DNA of 64,000 nucleotides from positions 152,854 through 216,853 of the forward strand of contig NZ_JNZD01000008.1 of the NCBI RefSeq assembly GCF_000725495.1, given 5' to 3'. The stretch comes from Streptomyces aureus (GTDB taxonomy: Bacteria; Actinomycetota; Actinomycetes; Streptomycetales; Streptomycetaceae). This document shows positions 52,897-61,601 of the stretch, one piece after another; the first letter of the stretch is position 1, and the number at the start of each line of letters is the position of its first letter. The notes beneath the pieces are model-generated. The model was not told the origin of the DNA and ran no database searches. It was given only the letters and a program-made list of their open reading frames with translations. The position numbers and the translations under genes were made by a program.

Positions 52897-53262
52897 GAGT
52901 GGGTCCCTTCCGGGGGTCGCGGCTCGACGTACCGGCCGGTACGTCCTGTGTCCGATGACAGCATGGCGGAGATCACCGGCGGTGGGCGCGGGGCATACAT
53001 GTGACCTGCATCAAAGAAATCCACGCGCCGGACGTCGATGCGGTGGCGAAGTATCGCAGCCACATCCCCGAATTGGGTGGTTTTGCTCAAGCGCGTTGCG
53101 CAAGCGATGCCGACTGATGTTGGTCATCGGGTCCTGAGATGCGAGATAATGGCCTGGAAGCAATGTGTTCGATGCCGGTGACGTGTGTCCTATGAGGGGA
53201 CGTGCGTGCCCTCCGAGGGGGCCGTCGGCGACGATGAGCTGGTTTCAGGAAGGGGAACGAGC
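52897..53262. promoter_or_regulatory. Promoter region upstream of DUF3117 gene
   Basis: 366 nt between divergent genes, with an AT-richer stretch from 52990. GATAAT (53145-53150) with TTGGTC (53120-53125) 19 nt upstream is a possible promoter for the DUF3117 gene, giving a leader of about 105 nt. The minus-strand gene's promoter near 52900-52960 was not resolved. Confidence 0.4.
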
Positions 53263-53430
53263 ATGGCGGCCATGAAGCCGCGGACGGGCGATGGCCCGCT
53301 CGAGGTGACCAAGGAGGGGCGGGGCATCGTCATGCGCGTTCCGCTCGAAGGCGGCGGTCGGCTCGTCGTCGAGCTGACCCCTGACGAGGCCGACGCGCTC
53401 GGCGACGCCCTCAAGAAGGTCGTCGGCTGA
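53263..53430 (+). CDS. DUF3117 protein
   Basis: 55-aa protein with the conserved actinobacterial sequence starting MAAMKPRTGDGPLEVTKEGR and ending DALGDALKKVVG. Matches Rv1211 in size and place. Function unknown; small, soluble, highly conserved. The start ATG at 53263 has AGGAAGGGG upstream; a longer frame to 53185 adds non-conserved residues. Confidence 0.9.
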   Translation: MAAMKPRTGDGPLEVTKEGRGIVMRVPLEGGGRLVVELTPDEADALGDALKKVVG

Positions 53431-53458
53431 CGCGGAACGCGACCCGAAACCCTTTCGG

Positions 53459-53498
53459 CTTCCCCGGCATCGCACTCGGTGCCGGGGAAGTCGTTTTT
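53459..53498 (+). terminator. Terminator of DUF3117 gene
   Basis: 11-bp perfect stem (arms 53459-53469 and 53480-53490) extendable by a few pairs in the loop, followed by TCG and six T residues. Confidence 0.9.
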
Positions 53499-53632
53499 TC
53501 GGCTCCCGGTGCCTTCCGCGCCGACCGGACGGCAGGGGTCGGCGGCGGTGAACCGCCTGGTCAGGGGGCTCGGCGGGGTGCGGCCGGCCAGGGATCGGGG
53601 TGTGGACCGGACCGGTGGCGCGGGCGGGGGCG

Positions 53633-54268
53633 TCAGCGTTTGACCGCGCACAGCAGGCCGTCGCCCACCGGCAGCAGGGACGGCACCAGCTCCTGGCTCT
53701 CGCGCACCGCGCGCAGCAGCTCGCGCAGCCGGGCCACCTCGACCGGCTGCGGTCCCGAGTCCACCGTGCGGCCGTCCGCGAAGACGCCCTCGAACGCGAC
53801 GAGCCCGCCCGGACGCAGCAGGCGCAACGATTCAGCGAGGTAGTCCAGGGACTCCAGCCGGTCGCCGTCGCAGAACACCAGGTCGTATCCGGCGTCCGCG
53901 AGCCGGGGCAGGACGTCCAGCGCGCGGCCGGGGATGAAGCGCGCGCGGTTGCTGGCGAACCCCGCCGCCCGGAAGGCCTGGCGGGCGAACTGCTGGCGCT
54001 CGGGCTCCGGGTCCACGGTGGTCAGTACCCCGTCCGGCCGCATGCCGTGCAGCAGATGAATTCCGGAGACGCCGGTCCCGGTACCGATCTCGGCGACCGC
54101 CTTGGCGTCCACCGTGGCGGCGAGCATGCGCAGCGCGGCGCCCGTGCCCGGCGTCACCGAGCGCAGGCCGGCCTCGTGGGCCCGGTCCCGGGCCCAGCGA
54201 AGCGCCTCGTCCTCGGCGACAAAGGCGTCGGCGAACGCCGCCCAGCCAGTCTGCCGGTTGCCGGTAAT
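53633..54268 (-). CDS. O-methyltransferase (family 3), ATT start proposed
   Basis: 211 aa if begun at ATT 54268. SAM motif I AEIGTGTGVSGIHLL, acidic TVDPEPE, and FCDGDRLESLDYL are the catechol/caffeoyl-type O-methyltransferase pattern. The first in-frame canonical start (GTG 54157) would remove about 37 residues (TGNRQTGW, AEDEALRWARDRAHEAGLRS) that look like the family's N-terminal helices. GGAG lies six nucleotides before the ATT, and no ATG/GTG/TTG exists in frame just upstream. Divergent from the ECF sigma gene, as Rv1220c is from sigE. Substrate unknown. Confidence 0.82.
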   Translation of the reverse strand: MTGNRQTGWAAFADAFVAEDEALRWARDRAHEAGLRSVTPGTGAALRMLAATVDAKAVAEIGTGTGVSGIHLLHGMRPDGVLTTVDPEPERQQFARQAFRAAGFASNRARFIPGRALDVLPRLADAGYDLVFCDGDRLESLDYLAESLRLLRPGGLVAFEGVFADGRTVDSGPQPVEVARLRELLRAVRESQELVPSLLPVGDGLLCAVKR

Positions 54269-54320
54269 GACCCTCTCCTGTCCCCGTGATTGCCTGGGCG
54301 TGACTGTATCCGTTGGTGCT

Positions 54321-54347
54321 GGGAACCTGCGGATGGGACCGGGCGTT
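54321..54347 (+). promoter_or_regulatory. ECF-type promoter, likely autoregulatory
   Basis: GGGAACC (54321-54327), 16 nt, CGTT (54344-54347). This is the form recognised by mycobacterial SigE and related ECF factors, and it lies about 140 nt before the ECF sigma gene. Confidence 0.65.
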
Positions 54348-54489
54348 TAGAGGGGTGGGAGAACCGAGCGGGGGGAAGTCGATGGGCCGGTACACGGAGC
54401 GGGGGCGCGGGCGGACACCGGCGCACCCATATGAGCCCGTATCAAATTCGCGTAAAACCGCTTATCCGGAGCTAACGGGCGAGGTGGCT

Positions 54490-55257
54490 ATGGTAGGGGC
54501 TCCACTGGACACCACCAGAGCCGACAGGGGAGGTGCGGCTGCGCCCGGTGATCGGGGAGGGGTGCTGAGGCGCCTGCTCAGATCGACGGGTGAGCCGAAA
54601 TCCGTGACCGACAACGCCGACCAGCTCCCCGTTGCCTCCACGCAGACCGCGACGTTCGCCACCGATGCGGAGTCGCAGGCGTGGACTCCTCCCACCTGGG
54701 AGGAGATCGTCAGCACCCACAGCGGTCGCGTCTACCGTCTCGCCTACCGCCTCACGGGCAACCAGCACGACGCCGAGGACCTCACGCAGGAGGTCTTCGT
54801 CCGCGTCTTCCGCTCGCTGTCGACCTACACGCCCGGCACCTTCGAGGGCTGGCTCCACCGCATCACCACGAACCTCTTCCTCGACATGGTGCGGCGCAAG
54901 CAGCGCATCCGCTTCGACGCCCTCGGCGACGACGCGGCCGAGCGGCTGCCCAGCCGTGAGCCCTCCCCGCAGCAGGTCTTCAACGACGCGCACTTCGACG
55001 CGGACGTCCAGCAGGCGCTGGACACCCTCGCGCCCGAGTTCCGCGCCGCCGTCGTCCTGTGCGACATCGAGGGACTGTCCTACGAGGAGATCGCCGCGAC
55101 CCTGGGCGTCAAGCTCGGCACGGTCCGCTCCCGGATCCACCGCGGCCGCTCCCAGCTGCGCAAGGCCCTGGCACACCGGTCCCCCGAGGCCCGCGCCGAG
55201 CGACGCTCGTTCGCGGCCCGGGTGCCCGTGCTGGGGGGAGGAGGCGCGACCGCGTGA
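54490..55257 (+). CDS. ECF sigma factor (mycobacterial SigE-like)
   Basis: 255 aa. Sigma-2 region with [31 protein letters not shown] read across residues ~77-107 and [19 protein letters not shown]; sigma-4 region with [23 protein letters not shown] and [17 protein letters not shown] ~70-residue N-terminal extension precedes sigma-2, as in M. tuberculosis SigE. It should direct envelope-stress genes including its own. The ATG at 54490 follows GAGGTGG. The stop overlaps the anti-sigma gene start (GTGA). Streptomyces gene sigE is a different factor, so I give no symbol. Confidence 0.92.
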   Translation: MVGAPLDTTRADRGGAAAPGDRGGVLRRLLRSTGEPKSVTDNADQLPVASTQTATFATDAESQAWTPPTWEEIVSTHSGRVYRLAYRLTGNQHDAEDLTQEVFVRVFRSLSTYTPGTFEGWLHRITTNLFLDMVRRKQRIRFDALGDDAAERLPSREPSPQQVFNDAHFDADVQQALDTLAPEFRAAVVLCDIEGLSYEEIAATLGVKLGTVRSRIHRGRSQLRKALAHRSPEARAERRSFAARVPVLGGGGATA

Positions 55258-56174
55258 GTGGAACCCGTCCCACCCCTGCCGAGCAGCACCTCGGAGACCG
55301 CCTTTCCGCCCTGGTGGACGGAGAGCTCGGGCATGAGTCGCGCGACCGCGTCCTGGCCCACCTCGCCACCTGCGCGAAGTGCAAGGCCGAGTGCGACGCC
55401 CAGCGCCGGCTGAAGAACGTCTTCGCGGAGATGGCCCCGCCGCCGCCCTCCGAGAGTTTCCTCGCCCGCCTTCAGGGCCTCCCCGGAGGAGGCGACTCCG
55501 AGAGCCCCCGGCTGAACGGAGGCGGCTTCGGCGGCGGACTGCCCGGCGGCCCCGGACTGCCCGGTGTCTTCGGAACCCGGGGCGAAACCTTCGGCTATGT
55601 GCCGGCCGGACCGCACGCGGACGTGCTGCCCCCCGCGCCGGGCCGCGGCTTCCGCATCCACGACGTCAGCCGTCACGAGGCCGAGCGGTCCGCCTCGCGC
55701 GGGCTGCGGTTCGCGTTCGTCGCCGCCGGCGCGGTGTCGCTCGCGGCCGTCGCGCTCGGCGGAGTGACCACCGGCATGCCCGGGGACACGGACGCACGCG
55801 GCGGAAGCAACGTGACCCCCTCCCGGACCCAGGGCTCGGGAACGGCCTCGACGCCCGAGTCGCAGCGCCGCCGGTCCAGCGGACCGCTGCTCGCCCAGGG
55901 CGAGCGGTCCCTCGGCCGCGGTCCGGTGGCCCCGACCGGGGTGTCCGCCCCGCTGCTGCCCGGAGTCCCCGCTCCGGCGGGCCGCGGGCAGGACGTCATG
56001 CACACGCTGACGACACCGGTGGTCGCCGGTGCCACGGCGACATCCCCGCTCATACGTCCGCTCACCGACGCCCGGCCGCTGTCGCTGACCCCCACCCCGG
56101 GACTGCTCGCGGCCCCGCACGTCACCGCGTCCCCCTCTTCGTCCCCCTCGGCCACACCTCGTAACGCCCACTGA
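55254..56174 (+). CDS. ZAS-type transmembrane anti-sigma factor (RseA-like)
   Basis: 306 aa. The zinc-associated anti-sigma motif HxxxCxxC is H36-ATxx-C40-AK-C43 ([14 protein letters not shown]), in a helical N-terminal domain that should bind the upstream sigma factor in the cytoplasm. A Gly-rich linker leads to one helix at ~150-172 and a Ser/Pro/Thr-rich outer tail of ~130 residues. Coupled to the sigma gene by a GTGA overlap. In mycobacteria RseA is degraded under redox/envelope stress; the outer tail here is longer. Confidence 0.9.
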   Translation: MSGTRPTPAEQHLGDRLSALVDGELGHESRDRVLAHLATCAKCKAECDAQRRLKNVFAEMAPPPPSESFLARLQGLPGGGDSESPRLNGGGFGGGLPGGPGLPGVFGTRGETFGYVPAGPHADVLPPAPGRGFRIHDVSRHEAERSASRGLRFAFVAAGAVSLAAVALGGVTTGMPGDTDARGGSNVTPSRTQGSGTASTPESQRRRSSGPLLAQGERSLGRGPVAPTGVSAPLLPGVPAPAGRGQDVMHTLTTPVVAGATATSPLIRPLTDARPLSLTPTPGLLAAPHVTASPSSSPSATPRNAH

Positions 56175-56311
56175 CACCGTCCTCTGCGCGGCGGCCCGTG
56201 AACCTGGTTGAATCCGGGGTGGGCCGCGTCCGCGGGAGGGTGCACGGGCGCGGGCGACACGTCCGTCACGGCCCTCGGCGCGTCGTGCCGCGGGCCAGGT
56301 GTGGGGAGAGC

Positions 56312-57997
56312 ATGAACGAGGGCAGGCCCACGAAGGCGACATGGTGGAGTCGACGCCGGCCCGGGGGAATCCCGGCCCAGGGCGGTACGCCCTTCGACGC
56401 CCTGCCCGTCGCACCGCAACAGGAACCCGCCGGGCCGCCGGTGCCCGAGGCGTCCGAGCCCGGGCCGGCGCCCGAGTCCGCACCAGCCCCCGGGTCCGCA
56501 CCAGCCCCCGGGTCCGCACCAGCCCCCGGGTCCGCACCAGCCCCCGGGTCCGCGCCCGGCTTCGTGCCTGTGCCCGAGTCCGAGGCGGTACCCGCGTCCG
56601 AGGCCCCCGCCGGTCCCGTCGGCCCTGCCACCCCGGCGGAAGACGGCGAGTCCGCCGAGTCCGTCCTGCCCCCGGAGTCCTCCGGGTCCGCCGAGGCGCC
56701 CGAACCCGTCGATGCCATCGATGCGCCCGAACCCGTCGACGCCGTCGAGGCCCCCATCCCCGACCCCTGGCGGAACTACGACCCCTGGGCGGCCGCGGCC
56801 GCGGTCCCGGGGCAGGAGGGGCACCTCCACCAGCAGGGCCCCCTCCAGCAGACCGGTGTCGCCGTGCTCACCGCCGCGCAGCGGCGCGGGCGGGCGAAGA
56901 AGATCCTGGTCTCCTGTGCCGTCGCGCTCGCCCTGGTGTCCGGGTGCGTGGGCGGTGTCGTGGGGGCGTATCTGGAACGGAACGGGGGCCTGACGGACAT
57001 CGAGCTGCCCCAGGCCGCCAAGGAGGCCCCCGGGCGCGCCCCGGACAGCGTCGCCGGCATCGCGGCGCACGCGCTGCCCAGCGTCGTCACCCTGCATGTG
57101 CACGGGAGCGAGGAGGACGGCACCGGCACCGGGTTCGTCCTCGACGCCGAGGGCCACATCCTCACCAACAACCACGTGATCGCACCCGCCGGGGGCAGCG
57201 GCACGATAACCGTCACGTTCAGCGGCGGCCAGAGCGCGAAGGCCCGGGTCGTCGGACACGACGGCGGCTACGACCTCGCCGTGGTCAAGGTCTCGGGGGT
57301 CCGCGGGCTGGACCCGATGCCGCTGGGCAACTCCGACAGCGTCCAGGTCGGCGACCCCGTCGTCGCCATCGGCGCGCCCTTCGACCTCGCCAACACGGTC
57401 ACCTCCGGGATCATCAGCGCCAAGGAGAGGCCCATCACCGCGGGCGGTGAGAAGGGCGACGGCACCGACGTCTCGTACGTGGACGCCCTGCAGACCGACG
57501 CCCCGATCAACCCGGGCAACTCGGGCGGGCCCCTGCTGGACTCCCGGGCCCGTGTCATCGGCATCAACAGCGCCATCCGCTCCGCCGACGGCGGCTCCGA
57601 CCTGGAGACCGGCCAGGCCGGTTCCATCGGCCTCGGTTTCGCCATCCCCGTCAACCAGGCCAAGCGGGTCGCCGAGGAGCTCATCAACACCGGCAGGGCC
57701 ACCCATCCCGTGATCGGTGTCACGCTCGACATGAACTACGCCGGTGACGGGGCCCGGGTGGGCACGAAGGCGGCCGGGGGCGGCTCGCCCGTCACGGCCG
57801 ACGGGCCCGGCGCGAAGGCGGGCATCAGGGCCGGCGACGTGATCACCGAGATCGACGGCACCCGGGTCCACTCCGGTGAGGAACTCATCGTCAGGACGCG
57901 CGCCCACCGGCCCGGCGACCACCTGCGGCTGACGGTCAGACGAGGCGGCGCGAACCGCACGCTCACCCTGGTCCTCGGCTCGGCGGACGGCGACTGA
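56312..57997 (+). CDS. htrA: HtrA/DegP-type membrane serine protease with PDZ domain
   Basis: 561 aa. Cytoplasmic Pro/Glu/Ala-rich tail of ~195 residues, including four identical 6-residue repeats (APAPGS, residues ~57-80); one helix (~198-221); trypsin-like domain with His288 (NNHVI), Asp321 (YDLAVV) and Ser404 (GNSGGP); C-terminal PDZ domain (~465-555, GIRAGDVITEIDG). Quality control of envelope proteins outside the membrane. ATG with GGGGAGAG close upstream. Directly follows the anti-sigma gene as in Rv1221-Rv1224, so it is probably part of the same stress response. Confidence 0.93.
   Translation: MNEGRPTKATWWSRRRPGGIPAQGGTPFDALPVAPQQEPAGPPVPEASEPGPAPESAPAPGSAPAPGSAPAPGSAPAPGSAPGFVPVPESEAVPASEAPAGPVGPATPAEDGESAESVLPPESSGSAEAPEPVDAIDAPEPVDAVEAPIPDPWRNYDPWAAAAAVPGQEGHLHQQGPLQQTGVAVLTAAQRRGRAKKILVSCAVALALVSGCVGGVVGAYLERNGGLTDIELPQAAKEAPGRAPDSVAGIAAHALPSVVTLHVHGSEEDGTGTGFVLDAEGHILTNNHVIAPAGGSGTITVTFSGGQSAKARVVGHDGGYDLAVVKVSGVRGLDPMPLGNSDSVQVGDPVVAIGAPFDLANTVTSGIISAKERPITAGGEKGDGTDVSYVDALQTDAPINPGNSGGPLLDSRARVIGINSAIRSADGGSDLETGQAGSIGLGFAIPVNQAKRVAEELINTGRATHPVIGVTLDMNYAGDGARVGTKAAGGGSPVTADGPGAKAGIRAGDVITEIDGTRVHSGEELIVRTRAHRPGDHLRLTVRRGGANRTLTLVLGSADGD
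56480..56551 (+). repeat. Four identical 18-bp tandem repeats in htrA
   Basis: Unit GCACCAGCCCCCGGGTCC repeated exactly four times (56480, 56498, 56516, 56534), encoding APAPGS units in the cytoplasmic tail. In frame, so copy-number change would alter tail length only. Confidence 0.95.
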
Positions 57998-58219
57998 GGG
58001 CCGCGGGAGCCGGCGCCCCGCGAGTGACACGAACCTCACAGTCGGGGCCGACGTCCCAGCTCCGGACGGCAAACATCGGGGAAAACCCGTGGTCCACACG
58101 AAGCCGGAGGGCCCTGGACAGTTCCGGACGGACAGGTACGCCGGGTACCGTTGGACGCGGCCCGGACCGCGGAAGATCCCCGAGGGCCGAGGACCAAGGG
58201 CATCGCGAGGAGCTATCAG

Positions 58220-58684
58220 GTGTTCAATGACGTAGGACCGCTCGAGCTGGTGACGCTGATCGTCCTTGCCGTGCTCGTGTTCGGTCCCGACAAGCTCCCG
58301 AAGATGATTCAGGACGTGTCGCGCACGATCCGCAAGATCCGCGAGTTCTCGGACAGCGCCAAGGCGGACATCCGCGGCGAACTCGGTCCGGAGTTCAAGG
58401 ACTTCGAGTTCGAGGACCTGAACCCCAAGACGTTCATACGCAAGCAGCTGGACAACGACGAGCTGGGTCTCAAGGAGATCCGCAACGGCTTCGACCTGAA
58501 GAAGGAGATGGCCGACGTCACGGACGCGGTGAACGGCCGGGTGGCCGAGTCCTCCGCCTCCTCGTCCTCCTCCTCGTCGTCCGCTGCGGCCGGGACCTCG
58601 GGGGCCGCGGCCGGCGGCGCCGTCGACATGACGAAGAAGCCCGAGGCCGACGAGCGCCCGCCGTACGACGCCGACGCCACCTGA
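58220..58684 (+). CDS. tatB: TatB-like Sec-independent translocase protein
   Basis: 154 aa. A short outer N-terminus (FNDVGPLE), one helix (~8-21, LVTLIVLAVLVFGP), the FGPDKLP hinge and an amphipathic helix with IQDVSRTIRKIREF are TatA/TatB features; Glu8 before the helix suggests the TatB type. A charged coiled region and a Ser/Ala-rich tail follow. The GTG at 58220 has GAGGAG 8-9 nt upstream. Located after htrA, as mycobacterial tatB is. It would help export twin-arginine substrates, perhaps including the lipoprotein at 22688-24451. Confidence 0.85.
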   Translation: MFNDVGPLELVTLIVLAVLVFGPDKLPKMIQDVSRTIRKIREFSDSAKADIRGELGPEFKDFEFEDLNPKTFIRKQLDNDELGLKEIRNGFDLKKEMADVTDAVNGRVAESSASSSSSSSSAAAGTSGAAAGGAVDMTKKPEADERPPYDADAT

Positions 58685-58988
58685 TCCGTACGGAGTACCG
58701 CGGCGCGGCCCGTCCGACGGAACCGCCCGCGGCCCGGCGGCCGTGCCCCCGCCTCCGGCGGCACCCTGCCCCTGGCCGGGCCTGATCCGGCCCCGGAATT
58801 CCCCCGTCCGCGCGCCGTCGACGGGCCCCGCGCGGCCCGGGTAGGCCGTTCGCACGCCTTTCACGCCGGGCGCTTTCGACGGTGCTCGGAGCGGGGTGGC
58901 TATGCTGCCCAGTTGTTGTGCGGACCGACAAGGTCGCCCGAGGGGGGTGGGCCGCCCGGTCCGACGAGAGCGAGGAGGCGTCCGGCAG
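58685..58988 (+). promoter_or_regulatory. Intergenic region before hypothetical gene
   Basis: 304 nt. The first half is GC-rich with several short inverted repeats that could end tatB transcription. TATGCT (58901-58906) is a possible -10 element for the next gene, with a weak TTCGAC 20 nt upstream. GAGGAGG before 58980 is the ribosome binding site. Confidence 0.35.
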
Positions 58989-59648
58989 ATGGAGACGACA
59001 AGTCGGGTAGGCGCGCAGGCGCCGGCCGCGGAGGGCGGACAACAGGTCCCCTCCGCCCGGCGTACGGTCGACGGCTACCTGCTGGCGCCCTTTCCCTGGT
59101 ACGGCCTCGACGAGGCCTTCACGGGGCCGCGCTGGCTGATGCAGGTGGGCACCTCCGCGGAGGGCGTGGTCGAGCACGGTTCCGTCGGACACGGGGACGA
59201 GCCCTCGGTGCGCCCCGAGCCGGGCGAGGACAAGGAGCGGTTCGCGGTGGTCGTCACCGTCGCCGCCAACCCCGTACGGCGCAGCGCGGACGGCACGGGA
59301 CTGCTGGAGGCCACCTCGGTGTCCTCGGCGGCCTGGCTGGCCGGGGTGGGGCTGCTGTCCTTCACCTGGCCGGGCCAGATGGACCACAGCCTGCGCGACG
59401 ACTGGCTGGACCAGCAGACCGAGACCGCCTGGGTGCTGGCCGACGACCTGGACGGGCCGGACTGGTCCACGCTGTCGCTGCCCGTGGACGGCGTCCCGAC
59501 GCCGTTCCACTACCGGGAGTCCGAGTTCGGCTGGGTGCTCGCCGGCTCGACCCAGGAAGGCGTCCACGTGGGCGCGTACGGGCGGGGGATGAGCGCGTAC
59601 GGGCTCGGCTTCGCGATGATCAAGGACATCGCCGCCTACGACCGGTAG
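58989..59648 (+). CDS. Conserved hypothetical protein
   Basis: 219 aa, no signal peptide or clear membrane helix (a mildly hydrophobic stretch, AAWLAGVGLLSFTWPG, is mid-protein). Trp/Tyr-rich with GYLLAPFPWYGLDEAFTGPRW near the start and YGRGMSAYGLGFAMIKDIAAYDR-like end read in parts. ATG 58989 with GAGGAGG 10-13 nt upstream. I do not recognise a family. It lies between tatB and the convergent mrp gene. Confidence 0.7.
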   Translation: METTSRVGAQAPAAEGGQQVPSARRTVDGYLLAPFPWYGLDEAFTGPRWLMQVGTSAEGVVEHGSVGHGDEPSVRPEPGEDKERFAVVVTVAANPVRRSADGTGLLEATSVSSAAWLAGVGLLSFTWPGQMDHSLRDDWLDQQTETAWVLADDLDGPDWSTLSLPVDGVPTPFHYRESEFGWVLAGSTQEGVHVGAYGRGMSAYGLGFAMIKDIAAYDR

Positions 59649-59719
59649 GGCCCCCTGGGCGGCCACGAGGGCACGGGGAGCCGCCACGGGCGCCCAGAGG
59701 CCGCTCAAGGGCCCTGGAA

Positions 59720-59777
59720 GGCCCTACGAGGAAGGGGGCGCCGTCCATACGGACGGCGCCCCCTTCCTCGTAGGGCC
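59720..59777. terminator. 27-bp perfect bidirectional hairpin
   Basis: Perfect 27-bp stem (arms 59720-59746 and 59751-59777) with loop ATAC, between the hypothetical gene and the convergent mrp gene. The longest perfect hairpin found in the window. Confidence 0.85.
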
Positions 59778-59826
59778 GATCACGGCGTTCCCGGAGCCTC
59801 CCGCGGGACGCTCCGGGATCCGGGAC

Positions 59827-60960
59827 TCAGAACTTGTTGCGCGGGGTGATGCCCAGCGACATGCCCGACAGACCGCGCTGACGGCCGCCCAGCTTGCCCG
59901 CGATGGCGCGCAGGGCCGAGCCGGCGGGGGAGTCGGGGTCGGTCAGGACCACGGGCCTGCCCTCGTCGCCGCCCTCGCGCAGACGGACGTCGATCGGGAT
60001 GGAGCCGAGGACCGGGACGGTCGCGCCGGTGGTGCGGGTCAGGCCGTCGGCGACCTTCTGGCCGCCGCCGGTGCCGAAGACGTCGACCATCTCGTCGCAG
60101 TGCGGGCACGGGAGCCCCGACATGTTCTCGACGACACCGACGATCTTCTGGTGCGTCTGCACGGCGATGGAGCCGGCCCGCTCGGCCACCTCGGCCGCCG
60201 CCTGCTGCGGGGTGGTGACGACGAGGATCTCGGCGTTCGGGACGAGCTGGGCGACGGAGATCGCGATGTCGCCGGTGCCCGGAGGGAGGTCCAGGAGCAG
60301 GACGTCCAGGTCGCCCCAGTACACGTCCGCGAGGAACTGCTGGAGCGCGCGGTGGAGCATCGGGCCGCGCCAGACGACCGGCGCGTTGCCCGGGGTGAAC
60401 ATGCCGATGGAGATGACCTTCACGCCGTTCGCGGACGGCGGCATGATCATGTTCTCGACCTGGGTCGGCCGGCCCTCCGCGCCGAGCATGCGCGGCACCG
60501 AGTGGCCGTAGATGTCGGCGTCCACGACACCGACCTTGAGCCCGTCCGCGGCCATCGCGGCCGCCAGGTTCACCGTGACCGAGGACTTGCCGACGCCGCC
60601 CTTGCCGGAGGCGACCGCGTACACCCGGGTGAGCGAGCCGGGCTTGGCGAAGGGCACCTCGCGCTCGGCGGTGCCGCCCTTCAGCGCGGTCGCCAGCTCA
60701 CGGCGCTGTTCGTCGCTCATCACGTCGAGCTCGACGTCGACCCTCGTGACGCCCTCGACCCGCGAGACCGCCTCCGTCACCCGCTGGGTGATCGTGTCGC
60801 GCATCGGGCAGCCGGAGACCGTCAGGTACACGGCGACCGCGACCACGCCATCCGCGCCGATCTCCACCGATTTGACCATCCCCAGTTCGGTGATGGGTCG
60901 GTTGATCTCGGGGTCGTTCACCGTCGCCAGTGCCTCGCGCACCGCGTCTTCCGTAGCCAT
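59827..60960 (-). CDS. mrp: Mrp/NBP35-type iron-sulfur cluster carrier ATPase
   Basis: 377 aa. N-terminal MIP18/DUF59 domain (~1-80, with SGCPMRD), then a P-loop domain with deviant Walker A GKGGVGKSS (119-127), VVDADIYGHS, LPPGTGD and the CxxC motif LPCPHC that binds the transferable cluster. Delivers Fe-S clusters to target enzymes in the cytoplasm. TACCAT lies 7 nt before the ATG at 60960, so a leaderless start is likely; a longer frame to 61008 is not conserved-looking. Position matches Rv1229c. Confidence 0.94.
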   Translation of the reverse strand: MATEDAVREALATVNDPEINRPITELGMVKSVEIGADGVVAVAVYLTVSGCPMRDTITQRVTEAVSRVEGVTRVDVELDVMSDEQRRELATALKGGTAEREVPFAKPGSLTRVYAVASGKGGVGKSSVTVNLAAAMAADGLKVGVVDADIYGHSVPRMLGAEGRPTQVENMIMPPSANGVKVISIGMFTPGNAPVVWRGPMLHRALQQFLADVYWGDLDVLLLDLPPGTGDIAISVAQLVPNAEILVVTTPQQAAAEVAERAGSIAVQTHQKIVGVVENMSGLPCPHCDEMVDVFGTGGGQKVADGLTRTTGATVPVLGSIPIDVRLREGGDEGRPVVLTDPDSPAGSALRAIAGKLGGRQRGLSGMSLGITPRNKF

Positions 60961-61004
60961 AGGGACGATGGTACGGCGCGACCCATGTGCCCCGGAAAGC
61001 CCTG

Positions 61005-61601
61005 TCACCGGTCGTCTACGTCACGTCCCTGCGACCGTTCCGCCGGGAATACGACCCGTCCGTCCCCGTGACCGTCGGGATACCGGTCCTCCAGCTCCTT
61101 GACCAGGTCCTGGAGCTCGTTGCGGATCCAGTCGCGGGTGGCGACCTCGCCGAGGCCCATCCGCAGCGCGGCGATCTCGCGGGTGAGGTACTCGGTGTCG
61201 GCGATGGACCGCTCGTTCTGCTTGCGGTCCTGTTCGAGGTTGACCCGGTCGCGGTCGTCCTGCCGGTTCTGCGCGAGCAGGATCAGCGGGGCCGCGTAGG
61301 AGGCCTGGAGCGACAGCATCAGGGTCAGGAAGATGAACGGGTAGTTGTCGAAGCGCAGGTGGCCCGGCGCGAAGATGTTCCAGACCACCCACACGATGAT
61401 GACGACCGTCATCCAGACGATGAACCGTCCGGTGCCCAGGAAGCGGGCGATGCGCTCCGAGAGCCGCCCGAAGGCCTCGGGGTCCCACTCGGGCAGGAAC
61501 CGGAGCCGCGGCGGCTTCGGCTGGTCGAGCCGGGTGCGCGGGCGGGAGGCCGCCGTCGCCCCCGTGGCGGCCCGCTCCCGGGCCTCACGGTCAGGCGCCA
61601 T
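61005..61601 (-). CDS. DUF1003 membrane protein
   Basis: 198 aa. A hydrophilic N-terminus of ~55 residues, two helices (~60-80 and ~87-108) with the DUF1003 signature DNYPFIFLTLMLSLQASYAAPLILLAQNRQ read in parts, then a charged coiled coil. Its start overlaps the end of the upstream CBS-domain gene by 11 nt. Function unknown in the family. Coupled to a MgtE-like protein gene, so ion-related roles are possible. Confidence 0.88.
   Translation of the reverse strand: MAPDREARERAATGATAASRPRTRLDQPKPPRLRFLPEWDPEAFGRLSERIARFLGTGRFIVWMTVVIIVWVVWNIFAPGHLRFDNYPFIFLTLMLSLQASYAAPLILLAQNRQDDRDRVNLEQDRKQNERSIADTEYLTREIAALRMGLGEVATRDWIRNELQDLVKELEDRYPDGHGDGRVVFPAERSQGRDVDDR

Noticed and set aside
53185..53262. 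N-terminal extension of the DUF3117 protein
   Set aside because: The conserved family sequence begins at the ATG 53263, which has its own ribosome binding site.
56480..56551. Direct repeats as a possible CRISPR array
   Set aside because: Units are adjacent without spacers and in frame inside htrA, so they are coding tandem repeats.
55673..58864. Minus-strand open frame of about 1060 codons opposite the anti-sigma, htrA and tatB genes
   Set aside because: Gly/Arg/Pro-rich translation with no motif; the plus strand holds three clear genes.
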